A DNA stretch of 9,052 nucleotides from the NCBI GenBank assembly GCA_046545795.1, contig JBKGZD010000103.1, positions 1 through 9,052 on the forward strand, read 5' to 3'. Every line of letters begins with the position of its first letter. Position 1 is the stretch's first letter. The translations under genes were made by a program, and so were the position numbers. This DNA is from JAGXLC01 sp046545795. GTDB lineage: Bacteria; Bacteroidota; Bacteroidia; Bacteroidales; UBA12077. Positions 1-6,996 of this stretch are shown piece after piece. The notes below the pieces were generated by a model. It made no database searches. It was not told the DNA's origin and was given only the letters and a program-made list of their open reading frames with translations.

Positions 1-15
1 AATAAGTTCCAAAGA

Positions 16-579
16 TTACTCACGAATAATCTTTACCTGGCCATCGGGTGTCAATTTAATAATGCCCGATGGTTTTAATTTTTTCTTGTCCTGCTGTCGC
101 CATTTAACAACATAATCAACAGACTTAATAATTTCTTCATCAATCTCACTGAAATTTGCAGGGGGATGCATGTTGCTGAAGTTAGCAGACGTAGAAACAA
201 TGGGGCGATTAAAACGGGAAATAAGTTTTTGACAGAATTCATCTTTGACTACACGTATTCCAATACTTCCATCTCGTGCAATCAAATTTTCAGGAAGATT
301 TACAGCATCAGAATAAATAATGGTTAGCGGCTTATCTGAAACTTCAGCCAAATCCCACGCTACATAAGGCATCTCATTAACATATCTTTCAATTCTGCCT
401 GCATGATCAACGAGGATAATCATACTCTTATCTTTATCCCGTTTTTTAATACTGCAAACTTTTTCAATTGCTCCGGGATTGGTAGCATCACATCCTATTC
501 CCCATATAGTGTCTGTTGGATACAGTATAACTCCACCCTCTTTTAAAACCTTAATTGCCTTATTAATATCTTCGTTCAT
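16..579 (-). CDS. tsaC: L-threonylcarbamoyladenylate synthase (TsaC/YrdC/Sua5 family)
   Basis: This 187-residue cytosolic protein should make threonylcarbamoyl-AMP from threonine, bicarbonate and ATP. That is the first step of the t6A modification at position 37 of tRNAs reading ANN codons. The sequence shows the family's N-terminal strand and nucleotide-binding motif YPTDTIWGIGCDA (residues 20-32), the basic segment KKRDKDKS (45-52), a KPLTII segment (83-88), IGIRV (106-110) and STSAN (129-133). The KxR (K45, R47) and SxN (S131, N133) residues reported as important in true TsaC/Sua5 enzymes are present, which argues against a YciO-type relative. It is short (YrdC domain only) and lacks the C-terminal Sua5 domain. 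The ATG at 579 lies 3 nt after the stop of the upstream glycosyltransferase gene, so translation is probably coupled within one transcript. The family call is firm; the exact subfamily is less so. Confidence 0.93.
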   Translation of the reverse strand: MNEDINKAIKVLKEGGVILYPTDTIWGIGCDATNPGAIEKVCSIKKRDKDKSMIILVDHAGRIERYVNEMPYVAWDLAEVSDKPLTIIYSDAVNLPENLIARDGSIGIRVVKDEFCQKLISRFNRPIVSTSANFSNMHPPANFSEIDEEIIKSVDYVVKWRQQDKKKLKPSGIIKLTPDGQVKIIRE

Positions 580-582
580 ATC

Positions 583-1653
583 TTACAAAATCGCTTCAAT
601 ATGATCAACTGATTGTTCAAAATTAAATTTTTCTTTTACAATTTTCATGGATTCTTTCCCCATTTCTTCAAGACGCTCTTCATCCTTTAATTTCTCAATA
701 ACATTTCCTAATGCTTTAATATTATTTTTATCTACTAAATACCCATTTTTTCCATGTTCTATAATCTCATTATTGCTCCCCTCATTCAAAGCTATTACGG
801 GTTTACCCATAACCATTGCATATATCAGGGAATAATTAAATGCATTTAAATTCATAGTACTAAAAAACACATCCACAGAGGAAAGAAAATCCTTGAAGTT
901 TTTATCCACTACGTCAATAGTTAAGAGGTTATGGAATTCATTTTTCTTTAAGTTTTGTCTGAAACCTGGAGAGAAAGAATCTTGATAAAGCAGAAAATTA
1001 ATCTTGTCTGTATTGAAGTCCTTTCTCAGATGCTTTAAAATCTCAATACAATAATCTTCCTGGTAACGAAATCCATTATATATTCCAATCTTCAATACCT
1101 CCCCATTTCTATTCTGCCTTTTTTGTCCATTTATTTTTTTGTATCGTTCAAGATGTAACCCCTGGTATATAACTTCAACATTAGGGATTTTAGCTGTTTT
1201 TGGCTTTTCAGACAATATTTCGTCTTTATTCGCCTTAGAATTTGTTATAATGCCCGAAATATACTTTCGGAATATTAATTTGTTAAGCCAGTTCAATTTT
1301 ATCTCTGATGCTGTTCCTTTTCGGAAATAGACCTTACCAACTCTTGAAAAAACTTTTGTAAAACCTGCTACTTTAATATCCTTCGGATAGTTTAAGAACA
1401 ATGTATTTATAAAATTTTTTCGTAAAATTTTACTTAGTTTAAGTATGTCAAAAAGCAAAATACCTGTTTGTTGATAAGGAACAACTGTAATATTTTTATT
1501 CTTTGTTTTGGAGTATATTCTATTCTTACGGGGAGTTATAATCACCACATCATACCCTCTTTCACTGAGAGCCAGGGAAGTATAATAATGCCACCGCTGG
1601 AAATTTGTCCATGAAGATGATGTAATTAAAAATCCTACACGCTTCTTTTGCAT
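583..1653 (-). CDS. GT-B fold glycosyltransferase, GT4-like (group 1)
   Basis: I call a 356-residue cytosolic or membrane-associated glycosyltransferase starting at the ATG at 1653; a TTG two codons upstream (1659) is in frame but less likely. The N-terminal half has a Rossmann-like opening (RVGFLITSSSW, residues 5-15), then RGYDVVIITP (32-41), and a linker with NSKANKDEI typical of GT4 acceptor domains. The C-terminal donor domain begins near KIGIYNGF (188-195) and contains MGKPVIA (282-288), an EII segment (E296) and GKNGYLVD (301-308), as in nucleotide-sugar-binding GT4 domains. The usual EX7E motif is absent: the two expected glutamates align with N270 and Y278. No transmembrane helix or signal peptide is evident. 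The protein is lysine- and asparagine-rich, as expected of an AT-rich gene. Donor and acceptor sugars cannot be read from the sequence; a role in lipopolysaccharide, capsule or other surface glycan is inferred. It directly precedes tsaC (3-nt gap). Confidence 0.85.
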   Translation of the reverse strand: MQKKRVGFLITSSSWTNFQRWHYYTSLALSERGYDVVIITPRKNRIYSKTKNKNITVVPYQQTGILLFDILKLSKILRKNFINTLFLNYPKDIKVAGFTKVFSRVGKVYFRKGTASEIKLNWLNKLIFRKYISGIITNSKANKDEILSEKPKTAKIPNVEVIYQGLHLERYKKINGQKRQNRNGEVLKIGIYNGFRYQEDYCIEILKHLRKDFNTDKINFLLYQDSFSPGFRQNLKKNEFHNLLTIDVVDKNFKDFLSSVDVFFSTMNLNAFNYSLIYAMVMGKPVIALNEGSNNEIIEHGKNGYLVDKNNIKALGNVIEKLKDEERLEEMGKESMKIVKEKFNFEQSVDHIEAIL

Positions 1654-1664
1654 TAGCAATTATT

Positions 1665-1678
1665 CTTTATATATAAAG
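1665..1678. repeat. 14-bp A/T-rich palindrome upstream of glycosyltransferase start
   Basis: CTTTATATATAAAG is its own reverse complement and ends 12 nt upstream of the ATG at 1653. It lies in the presumed untranslated leader of the glycosyltransferase mRNA. It is mostly A/T, so it may be only composition. In RNA it could form at most a weak hairpin near the start codon. Confidence 0.35.
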
Positions 1679-1927
1679 TTAAGATAATTTATCTGCAGGA
1701 AAAAATCTTTCCCCTTTATTATTTTTACTATAATCTTAAGAATGAACAATAGTAGCAACTAAATGTTTATTTGTCAGGCATATAAAGGTGAGATTGTCTT
1801 TTTGTTTCAATAGATGGTTCAATTTGGTAAATAAATAGAGCCTGGTACAAAATCGAAACATAAAGTTGCTCAGAAACATTCGGATTAAAATACTTTGGCA
1901 TAATTAATAACCAAAATTTCTTTATAA

Positions 1928-1941
1928 TTTAGTGCACTAAA
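1928..1941. promoter_or_regulatory. 14-bp palindrome, candidate operator upstream of PepP-A
   Basis: TTTAGTGCACTAAA is a perfect 14-bp palindrome centred about 30 bp before the ATG at 1964. It has a G/C-containing core (GTGC AC) and so is less likely to be a by-product of A/T richness than the other palindrome in this region. It overlaps TAATTTAG (1925-1932), a one-mismatch version of the Bacteroidota -7 element TAnnTTTG. A TTTG that could serve as the -33 element sits at 1894-1897, but the 27-bp spacing is too long. A dimeric regulator bound here could block PepP-A transcription; this is inference from position and symmetry only. Confidence 0.35.
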
Positions 1942-1963
1942 CAACATATAAAACTTATTCATT

Positions 1964-3352
1964 ATGTTTAAAAAAGATGTTTACATAGAAAGAAGGAAAA
2001 GGCTGAAAGAGAAAATAAAAAACGGGCTCATTTTTATTCCCGGTAACAGTGAAAGTGCAATGAATTATCCTTCAAATGCTTATCACTTTAGACAGGACAG
2101 CTCTTTCCTTTATTATTTCGGACTGGACATGCCTGATTTGGCTGGAATAATTGATACAGATAATAACAAAGAATATATCATTGGCGATGATGTAAGTCTT
2201 GATGATATTATCTGGATGGGCCCCCAACCCAGCATGAAAGAATTAGCCCATAACGTTGGAGTGGATAATGTAAAGCCTAACAAAGAACTTGCTGATTTTT
2301 TGCGTAATGCAATTAAAAGAGGTCAGAAACTACATACACTCCCTTTTTACCGTGGTGACAATGTAATAAAATTTGCTGATCTGCTCAGTATTCATCATTC
2401 GGAGGTTGAAAAATATGTTTCTGAGGAGCTCATTAAAGCTGTTGTTTCCATGAGAAACATCAAAGACCATTACGAAATTGAAGAGTTAGAGAAGGCAGCT
2501 GCAATTGGTTATGAAATGCATACCACAGCAATGAAAATGTGCAAACCGGGTACTTACGAAAGAGAAATAGCAGGTGTGATAGAAGGAATACCCTTAAAAC
2601 ACGGAGGAATGATCTCATTTCCTATCATTCTTTCTCAGAATGGAGAAACGTTACACAACCACTATCATGGGAACATATTAGAAGAGGGAAAAATGATGCT
2701 TACCGATGCAGGGGCTGAAACCACAATGCACTATGCATCAGATTTTACCAGGACAATCCCGGTTGGAGGGAAATTCAACGAACGCCAAAAAAACATTTAT
2801 AATATTGTTCTGGAAGCAAACAACAAAGCCACTGAAATGGCAAAACCCGGTATACGTTATTTCGACGTGCATACAGAGGCAGTCAGAATCATTGTCAAAG
2901 GACTAAAAGAGCTGGGAATTATGAAAGGAGATGTTGAAGAGGCTGTTCAAAATGGTGCACATGCCATGTTTATGCCACATGGTTTAGGACATGCTATGGG
3001 ATTAGATGTCCATGATATGGAAGGTTTAGGGGAAAATCTCGTTGGATATGGTGATGAAATGGAGCGGTCCAAAGTGTTTGGTTTTTCAGGATTGCGTTTT
3101 GGAAGAAAACTGCAACCCGGTCATGTTATTACAAATGAACCAGGGTGCTATTTTATACCTGAACTTATAGACAAATGGGAAAAGGAGAAAAAATTTGAAC
3201 AGTTTATCGATTATAAAAAAGTTCGTGAATATGAAGGTTTTGGAGGTGTCCGCCTGGAGGATGATGTTTTAATCACTAATGATGGAAGCCGTTTAATAGG
3301 AAAACGTATTCCAATTACAATTGAGGAAGTTGAAGATACTATGAACTCATAA
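1964..3352 (+). CDS. Xaa-Pro aminopeptidase (M24B family), long form PepP-A
   Basis: This 462-residue cytosolic metallopeptidase is expected to remove N-terminal residues from peptides with proline in position 2. It has the two-domain plan of aminopeptidase P. The N-terminal AMP_N domain (about 1-135) contains AYHFRQDSSFLYYFG (39-53), and a creatinase-like M24 domain follows (about 165-445). All five dinuclear-metal ligands are present: D248 (LTDAGAE), D260 (ASDFTRT), H343 (HGLGH), E392 (NEPG) and E432 (RLEDD). The family histidines H231, H339 and H350 are also there. Compared with PepP-B downstream it carries two insertions in the C-terminal half, between D351 and E392 and between E392 and E432. 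No signal peptide is seen. The ATG at 1964 gives the conserved opening MFKKDVYIERRKRL. The gene is monocistronic, convergent with the sdh operon and followed by a bidirectional terminator. Substrate range, including dipeptidase activity, is not readable. Confidence 0.92.
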   Translation: MFKKDVYIERRKRLKEKIKNGLIFIPGNSESAMNYPSNAYHFRQDSSFLYYFGLDMPDLAGIIDTDNNKEYIIGDDVSLDDIIWMGPQPSMKELAHNVGVDNVKPNKELADFLRNAIKRGQKLHTLPFYRGDNVIKFADLLSIHHSEVEKYVSEELIKAVVSMRNIKDHYEIEELEKAAAIGYEMHTTAMKMCKPGTYEREIAGVIEGIPLKHGGMISFPIILSQNGETLHNHYHGNILEEGKMMLTDAGAETTMHYASDFTRTIPVGGKFNERQKNIYNIVLEANNKATEMAKPGIRYFDVHTEAVRIIVKGLKELGIMKGDVEEAVQNGAHAMFMPHGLGHAMGLDVHDMEGLGENLVGYGDEMERSKVFGFSGLRFGRKLQPGHVITNEPGCYFIPELIDKWEKEKKFEQFIDYKKVREYEGFGGVRLEDDVLITNDGSRLIGKRIPITIEEVEDTMNS

Positions 3353-3372
3353 ACTGTCGAATATATAAAAAG

Positions 3373-3405
3373 AAAACCCGGACTTTGAGATAGTCCGGGT
3401 TTTTT
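3373..3405. terminator. Bidirectional intrinsic terminator between PepP-A and sdhB
   Basis: A 12-bp perfect stem pairs 3373-3384 (AAAACCCGGACT) with 3392-3403 (AGTCCGGGTTTT) around a 7-nt loop. The stem has a CCCGGACT core. It is followed by a T run on the plus strand (to 3405), and by T-rich sequence (TTTTCTTTTT) when read on the minus strand. It begins 20 bp after the PepP-A stop and lies 18 bp beyond the sdhB stop, so one hairpin probably ends transcription from both convergent genes. Confidence 0.92.
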
Positions 3406-3423
3406 ATTGGTAAGAAAACTTAA

Positions 3424-4179
3424 TCAATCCTTTTCTTCAGCGAAAGAAGCTTTCAACCACTCTCTATTAGCTCTTGCGATATGATCCAATGAAATTGATT
3501 TCGGACATTCAACTTCACAGGCTTCAGTACTGGAGCAACTGCCAAAACCGAGCTCATCCATTTTAGACATCATATTCAAAGCCCTTCTTTTTGCTTCTGG
3601 TTTTCCCTGTGGCAGCAAGGCCAATTGAGAAATCTTTGCCGAAACAAACAACATTGCTGATGAATTCTTACATGCAGCCACACAAGCACCACAACCAATA
3701 CAAATCCCTGCATCAAAAGCTTTTTCTGCATTTTGTTTTTTTACAGGTATTGAGTTGGCATCCGGAGCTGAACCTGTATCTGCGGATATAAACCCTCCGG
3801 CTTCCATCAGTTTATCCATTGCTGTTCTGTCAACAATCAAATCTTTAAGTACGGGAAAAGGTTTTGCCCTCCACGGCTCAATGGTTATTGTATCACCATC
3901 TTTAAATGAACGCATATGGAGCTGGCACGTAGCAACTTCCTTTTCCGGGCCATGTGGCCGGCCATCGATAAATAATCCACAACTGCCGCATATCCCTTCT
4001 CTGCAGTCGTGCTCATAAGCAACCGGGTCATCTTCTCCGGTTTCAATAAGCTTCTTATTCAATGCATCCAGCATCTCAAGAAATGACATATCCGGACTAA
4101 TATCTTCAAGCTCGTAATTGACAAATTTACCCTTAGCCTGAGCATTGGGTTGACGCCATATTTTGAGTTTAACTTTCAT
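3424..4179 (-). CDS. sdhB: Succinate dehydrogenase/fumarate reductase iron-sulfur subunit
   Basis: This 251-residue cytoplasmic-face subunit passes electrons between the flavoprotein and the membrane cytochrome/quinone. The N-terminal plant-ferredoxin-like domain carries the [2Fe-2S] ligands C59, C64, C67 and C85 (motif CREGICGSC). The C-terminal domain has CIGCGACVAAC (160-170) and later C215, C221 and C225. By homology, C160, C163, C166 and C225 bind [4Fe-4S], and C170, C215 and C221 bind [3Fe-4S], so all three clusters should be intact. The typical proline after the fourth cysteine of the first group is absent (C170-K171), while C225 is followed by proline. It is the last gene of sdhCAB, 52 nt after sdhA, and ends at the bidirectional terminator. 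Confidence 0.96.
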   Translation of the reverse strand: MKVKLKIWRQPNAQAKGKFVNYELEDISPDMSFLEMLDALNKKLIETGEDDPVAYEHDCREGICGSCGLFIDGRPHGPEKEVATCQLHMRSFKDGDTITIEPWRAKPFPVLKDLIVDRTAMDKLMEAGGFISADTGSAPDANSIPVKKQNAEKAFDAGICIGCGACVAACKNSSAMLFVSAKISQLALLPQGKPEAKRRALNMMSKMDELGFGSCSSTEACEVECPKSISLDHIARANREWLKASFAEEKD

Positions 4180-4207
4180 AATCTTATGTTTTTTAGTTTT
4201 TTAATAA

Positions 4208-4225
4208 GGTAGTATTCCCGCTACC
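4208..4225 (-). other. Small intercistronic hairpin between sdhA and sdhB
   Basis: GGTAG (4208-4212) can pair with CTACC (4221-4225) around an 8-nt loop just after the sdhA stop, in the 52-nt gap before sdhB. On the mRNA strand it is followed by an A-rich stretch, not a U tract, so it is not an intrinsic terminator. A stem this short may be chance, or it may modestly affect mRNA stability or sdhB translation. Confidence 0.2.
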
Positions 4226-4231
4226 CAAATT

Positions 4232-6151
4232 TTATTTATAGCTTCTTACTTTAACTTCAACAAATTCATACTTAAGTTCTTCTTTATGAAGTTTAGGTGC
4301 TTTACCTTCACCCTGGTATTCCCAGGCTGCAACATACATGTAATTTTCATCATCCCTTTTTGCCTCTCCGGCCTCAGTCTGATATTCTTCTCTGAAATGT
4401 CCACCGCAGGACTCTTTACGGTTAAGTGCATCTTCTATCAGCAGCAGCCCCATATCAAGAAAATCTGCAACACGGATAGCGGTTTCAAGCTCCTGGTTTA
4501 ACTCATTCATTGTGCCGGGTACTTTCACATCACTCCAAAACTCTTCTTTTAGATTCTTTACCTCTTCCCTGGCTTTATTTAAACTTTCAGCATTTCGTTG
4601 CATACCGCAATGGTCCCACATGATTTTCCCAAGACGCTGATGGAAAGATTTAGCAGTTTTTGAACCATTTATTGCCAGTAGTTTTTCCAATCTTTCTCTT
4701 GCTGATTTCTCTGCTTCTTCAAATTCCTTCTCTTCCGTTGTTAGCTTTGGAGTTCTTATTTTATCGGCAAGATAGTTCCCTATGGTGTTTGGAAGGATAA
4801 AATAACCATCAACAGCGCCCTGCATTAATGAATTCGCCCCAAGCCTGTTAGCGCCATGGTCAGAAAAGTTTGCCTCGCCAATGGCATATAATCCCGGAAC
4901 AGTTGTCATAAGTTCATAATCAACCCATAAACCGCCCATTGTATAATGGCCGGCAGGATAAATCTTCATTGGAGTTTCCAGCGGACTGTCTCCGGTAATC
5001 TTTTCGTACAGATCAAAAAGGTTTCCGTATTTATTGTAAATTACTTTTGGTCCCTGTTCATTAATTGCGTCTTTAAAATCTAGGTATACTGCCTGTCCGG
5101 ATGGTCCTACTCCGTAGCCTTTATCACATCGTTCTTTGGCTGCACGAGCACCTACATCACGAGGGACAAGGTTACCAAAGGCAGGATATCGTCTTTCAAG
5201 ATAATAATCTCTTTCTTCTTCAGGAATGTCTTTAGGTTTTCTTTTATCCTCTTTTTCCTTAGGTACCCAAATACGGCCATCATTCCTCAGCGATTCAGAC
5301 ATAAGGGTTAGCTTAGATTGGAATTCGGTTAATTGCGGGATACATGTCGGGTGTATCTGTATAAAGCTTGGATTTCCAAAGAGTGCACCATTGCGATAGG
5401 CAGTCATTGCAGCCGAACCATTTGAGGTAACGCCCAAGGTGGAAAGGTAATAAATTGTTCCATAACCTCCGGTTGCCAATACCACAGCATGGGCAGAATG
5501 CCTTTCCAGTTCACCGGTAACAAGATTACGCGCAATTATTCCCCTGGCTTCACCATCTACTTTAACCAATTCAACCATTTGCCGGCGGGAATACATTTGT
5601 ACTTTCCCTTTGGCTATCATTCGTTTCAGAGATGAATATGATCCGAGTAGAACCTGCTGCCCTGTTTGTCCTTGTGCATAAAAAGTACGTGAGACCTGAA
5701 CACCGCCAAAAGAGCGTGTTGTGATCAACCCGCCGTATTCACGTGCGAAAGGAACACCCTGGGCAGTTAGAGTGTCAATAATTCCATTACTCGCTTCTGC
5801 AAGCCGGTAGACATTCGCTTCACGAGCACGGAAATCACCTCCTTTTATTGTATCATAAAATAAGCGGTATATACCGTCGCCATCATTCCTGTAATTTTTG
5901 GCGGCATTAATGCCACCCTGAGCAGCCACGGAGTGAGCTCTTCTTGAGCTATCCTGGTAACAAAAGACTTTTACATTATAGCCTAACTGAGCAAGTGTAG
6001 CTGCAGCCGGAGCACCGGCTATTCCCGTTCCAACAATAATAATATCTAGCTTCTTTTTGTTGGCAGGACTAACCAGTTTCATTGAATTCAGATAATTGGT
6101 CCATTTTTCTTTTAGCGGACCTTCGGGAATTTTAGCATCTAATTTCTCCAT
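4232..6151 (-). CDS. sdhA: Succinate dehydrogenase/fumarate reductase flavoprotein subunit
   Basis: This 639-residue catalytic subunit interconverts succinate and fumarate using covalently bound FAD on the cytoplasmic side of the inner membrane. The Rossmann motif IIIVGTGIAG (37-46) binds FAD, and H73 in RRAHSVAAQGG is the expected 8-alpha-N3-histidyl attachment site. Catalytic residues by homology are R331 in PRDVGAR (proton transfer), H402 in GHYTMGG, R436 in HGANRLGANSL, and H267 in the IHPT segment. The C-terminal helical domain runs from about 475 to the end. The first ~34 residues are an extension before the Rossmann strand; length and extension fit the Bacteroidota-type enzyme. The ATG at 6151 is 39 nt downstream of the sdhC stop, so it is the middle gene of the operon. 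Whether the enzyme mainly oxidises succinate or reduces fumarate in this organism cannot be decided here. Confidence 0.97.
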   Translation of the reverse strand: MEKLDAKIPEGPLKEKWTNYLNSMKLVSPANKKKLDIIIVGTGIAGAPAAATLAQLGYNVKVFCYQDSSRRAHSVAAQGGINAAKNYRNDGDGIYRLFYDTIKGGDFRAREANVYRLAEASNGIIDTLTAQGVPFAREYGGLITTRSFGGVQVSRTFYAQGQTGQQVLLGSYSSLKRMIAKGKVQMYSRRQMVELVKVDGEARGIIARNLVTGELERHSAHAVVLATGGYGTIYYLSTLGVTSNGSAAMTAYRNGALFGNPSFIQIHPTCIPQLTEFQSKLTLMSESLRNDGRIWVPKEKEDKRKPKDIPEEERDYYLERRYPAFGNLVPRDVGARAAKERCDKGYGVGPSGQAVYLDFKDAINEQGPKVIYNKYGNLFDLYEKITGDSPLETPMKIYPAGHYTMGGLWVDYELMTTVPGLYAIGEANFSDHGANRLGANSLMQGAVDGYFILPNTIGNYLADKIRTPKLTTEEKEFEEAEKSARERLEKLLAINGSKTAKSFHQRLGKIMWDHCGMQRNAESLNKAREEVKNLKEEFWSDVKVPGTMNELNQELETAIRVADFLDMGLLLIEDALNRKESCGGHFREEYQTEAGEAKRDDENYMYVAAWEYQGEGKAPKLHKEELKYEFVEVKVRSYK

Positions 6152-6190
6152 AATATCTTGTATTTCAAATGTTTCAAAATGAATGTGAGT

Positions 6191-6862
6191 TTAATTGAAA
6201 GTAATCAGGAAATATAGTGGGATTACTGCAAAGCCAGTGGCCATAACAACAGCAAATATATAGGCAATTACTTTCAGTCTTTTTCGCCATAAATCATTAT
6301 CCCAACCAAGAGACTGGAAAGCTGCCCAAAATCCATGAGACAAGTGTAAGCCTAAAAAGATTGCACCCAGAACATAGATAAGGTCATACCACCACCAGTT
6401 TATAAACAATTCCGAAACCAACCCATACAAATTTGCCATCTCAATACCATCTATAACAACAGTATCAACCTGACCGAATTTTGCTTTCCAAAAAAAGTTG
6501 GAAAGGTGAATCACCAGGAAAATTAAAATCAGCCCTCCCAGAATGAACATATTCCTGGATGGCCATGTTGTACTTGCTTTACGGTTTATCTTCTTATAAT
6601 GCACAGGGCGTAATCGTTGATTTTTATAAGTAATGTACGCTGAATAAATAATGTGAATGATGAACCCTAAAGCAAGTATGGGCTCAATAATCACAATAGC
6701 AGAATTGTTTGCCATAAAATGAGCCGCACTGTTAAATGCCTCAGGCCCGGCTAAAAGCAATGAATTTACTGTTAAATGAACAATGAGAAATAACATGAGA
6801 AAAATCCCGGTAATACTCATTATAAATTTTTGCCCAACAGAAGAGGTGAAAAAGTTGCTCAT
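6191..6862 (-). CDS. sdhC: Succinate dehydrogenase/fumarate reductase cytochrome b subunit (b558 type)
   Basis: This 223-residue integral membrane protein anchors SdhAB and exchanges electrons with the quinone pool. Five hydrophobic helices are visible at about 13-36, 55-78, 104-124, 158-178 and 197-220. Histidines inside or at the ends of helices (H29, H70, H119, and H173 or H176) match the four axial ligands expected for a di-haem, single-subunit cytochrome b of the type found in Wolinella FrdC and Bacillus SdhC. No separate SdhD is present, consistent with this type B architecture. It is the first gene of the operon. The ATG at 6862 gives the typical opening MSNFFTSSVGQKFIMSITG, and a candidate promoter lies about 60 bp upstream. 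Confidence 0.94.
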   Translation of the reverse strand: MSNFFTSSVGQKFIMSITGIFLMLFLIVHLTVNSLLLAGPEAFNSAAHFMANNSAIVIIEPILALGFIIHIIYSAYITYKNQRLRPVHYKKINRKASTTWPSRNMFILGGLILIFLVIHLSNFFWKAKFGQVDTVVIDGIEMANLYGLVSELFINWWWYDLIYVLGAIFLGLHLSHGFWAAFQSLGWDNDLWRKRLKVIAYIFAVVMATGFAVIPLYFLITFN

Positions 6863-6913
6863 AGGTAATGAATTTTATGAATTTTTATATTATTGCAAGA
6901 TGACTATAAATTA

Positions 6914-6933
6914 GCATATATACAAATATATGC
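6914..6933. promoter_or_regulatory. 20-bp inverted repeat over the sdhC promoter, candidate operator
   Basis: Arms GCATATAT (6914-6921) and ATATATGC (6926-6933) are exact inverted copies with the 4-nt spacer ACAA. The repeat covers the candidate -7 element of sdhCAB, a position suited to a dimeric repressor. It lies about 64 bp before the PepP-B start on the other side, so it could also affect that gene. The regulator is unknown. Symmetry in an A/T-rich region could be partly compositional, but the GC-capped arms make this less likely. Confidence 0.4.
6923..6930 (-). promoter_or_regulatory. Candidate -7 promoter element of the sdhCAB operon
   Basis: Read on the minus strand this is TATATTTG, an exact match to the Bacteroidota sigma-ABfr -7 consensus TAnnTTTG, about 60 bp before the sdhC ATG. 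A clear -33 TTTG is not present at the usual spacing; the closest sequence there is ATTTC. In such A/T-rich DNA an exact match can occur by chance, so confidence is moderate. Confidence 0.5.
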
Positions 6934-6996
6934 CCCTGTATATGTAAAAGAAATGTTTCGTAACAGAATTTTATAATTTATAATTAATCTAAATTT

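Larger units (their letters stand above)
1654..1963. other. Divergent intergenic region between glycosyltransferase and PepP-A genes
   Basis: This 310-bp AT-rich stretch must hold the promoters for the minus-strand glycosyltransferase-tsaC pair and the plus-strand PepP-A gene. I see no coding frame longer than about 16 codons, no tRNA and no terminator hairpin. It contains a 14-bp palindrome at 1665-1678, a 13-bp inverted repeat at 1682-1694 (AGATAA, one base, TTATCT), and a 14-bp palindrome at 1928-1941 near the PepP-A start. No exact match to the Bacteroidota TAnnTTTG element is present in either direction. The nearest are TACTATTG on the minus strand (one mismatch, near 1750) and TAATTTAG on the plus strand (one mismatch, 1925-1932). 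Confidence 0.6.

Noticed and set aside
647..1330. Plus-strand open frames of 62 and 63 codons opposite the glycosyltransferase
   Set aside because: Both overlap conserved glycosyltransferase coding sequence and show no independent features.
1763..1813. A 16-codon open frame starting ATG within the divergent intergenic region
   Set aside because: Too short, no recognisable motif and no supporting context; consistent with chance.
1654..1963. Possible non-coding RNA or riboswitch in the 310-bp divergent region
   Set aside because: No conserved riboswitch core, long stem or terminator could be recognised; only short A/T-rich palindromes are present.
3591..4018. Plus-strand open frames of 66 and 87 codons across sdhB
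   Set aside because: They lie entirely opposite sdhB, whose ligand cysteines and full-length homology are clear, and their translations resemble no known family.
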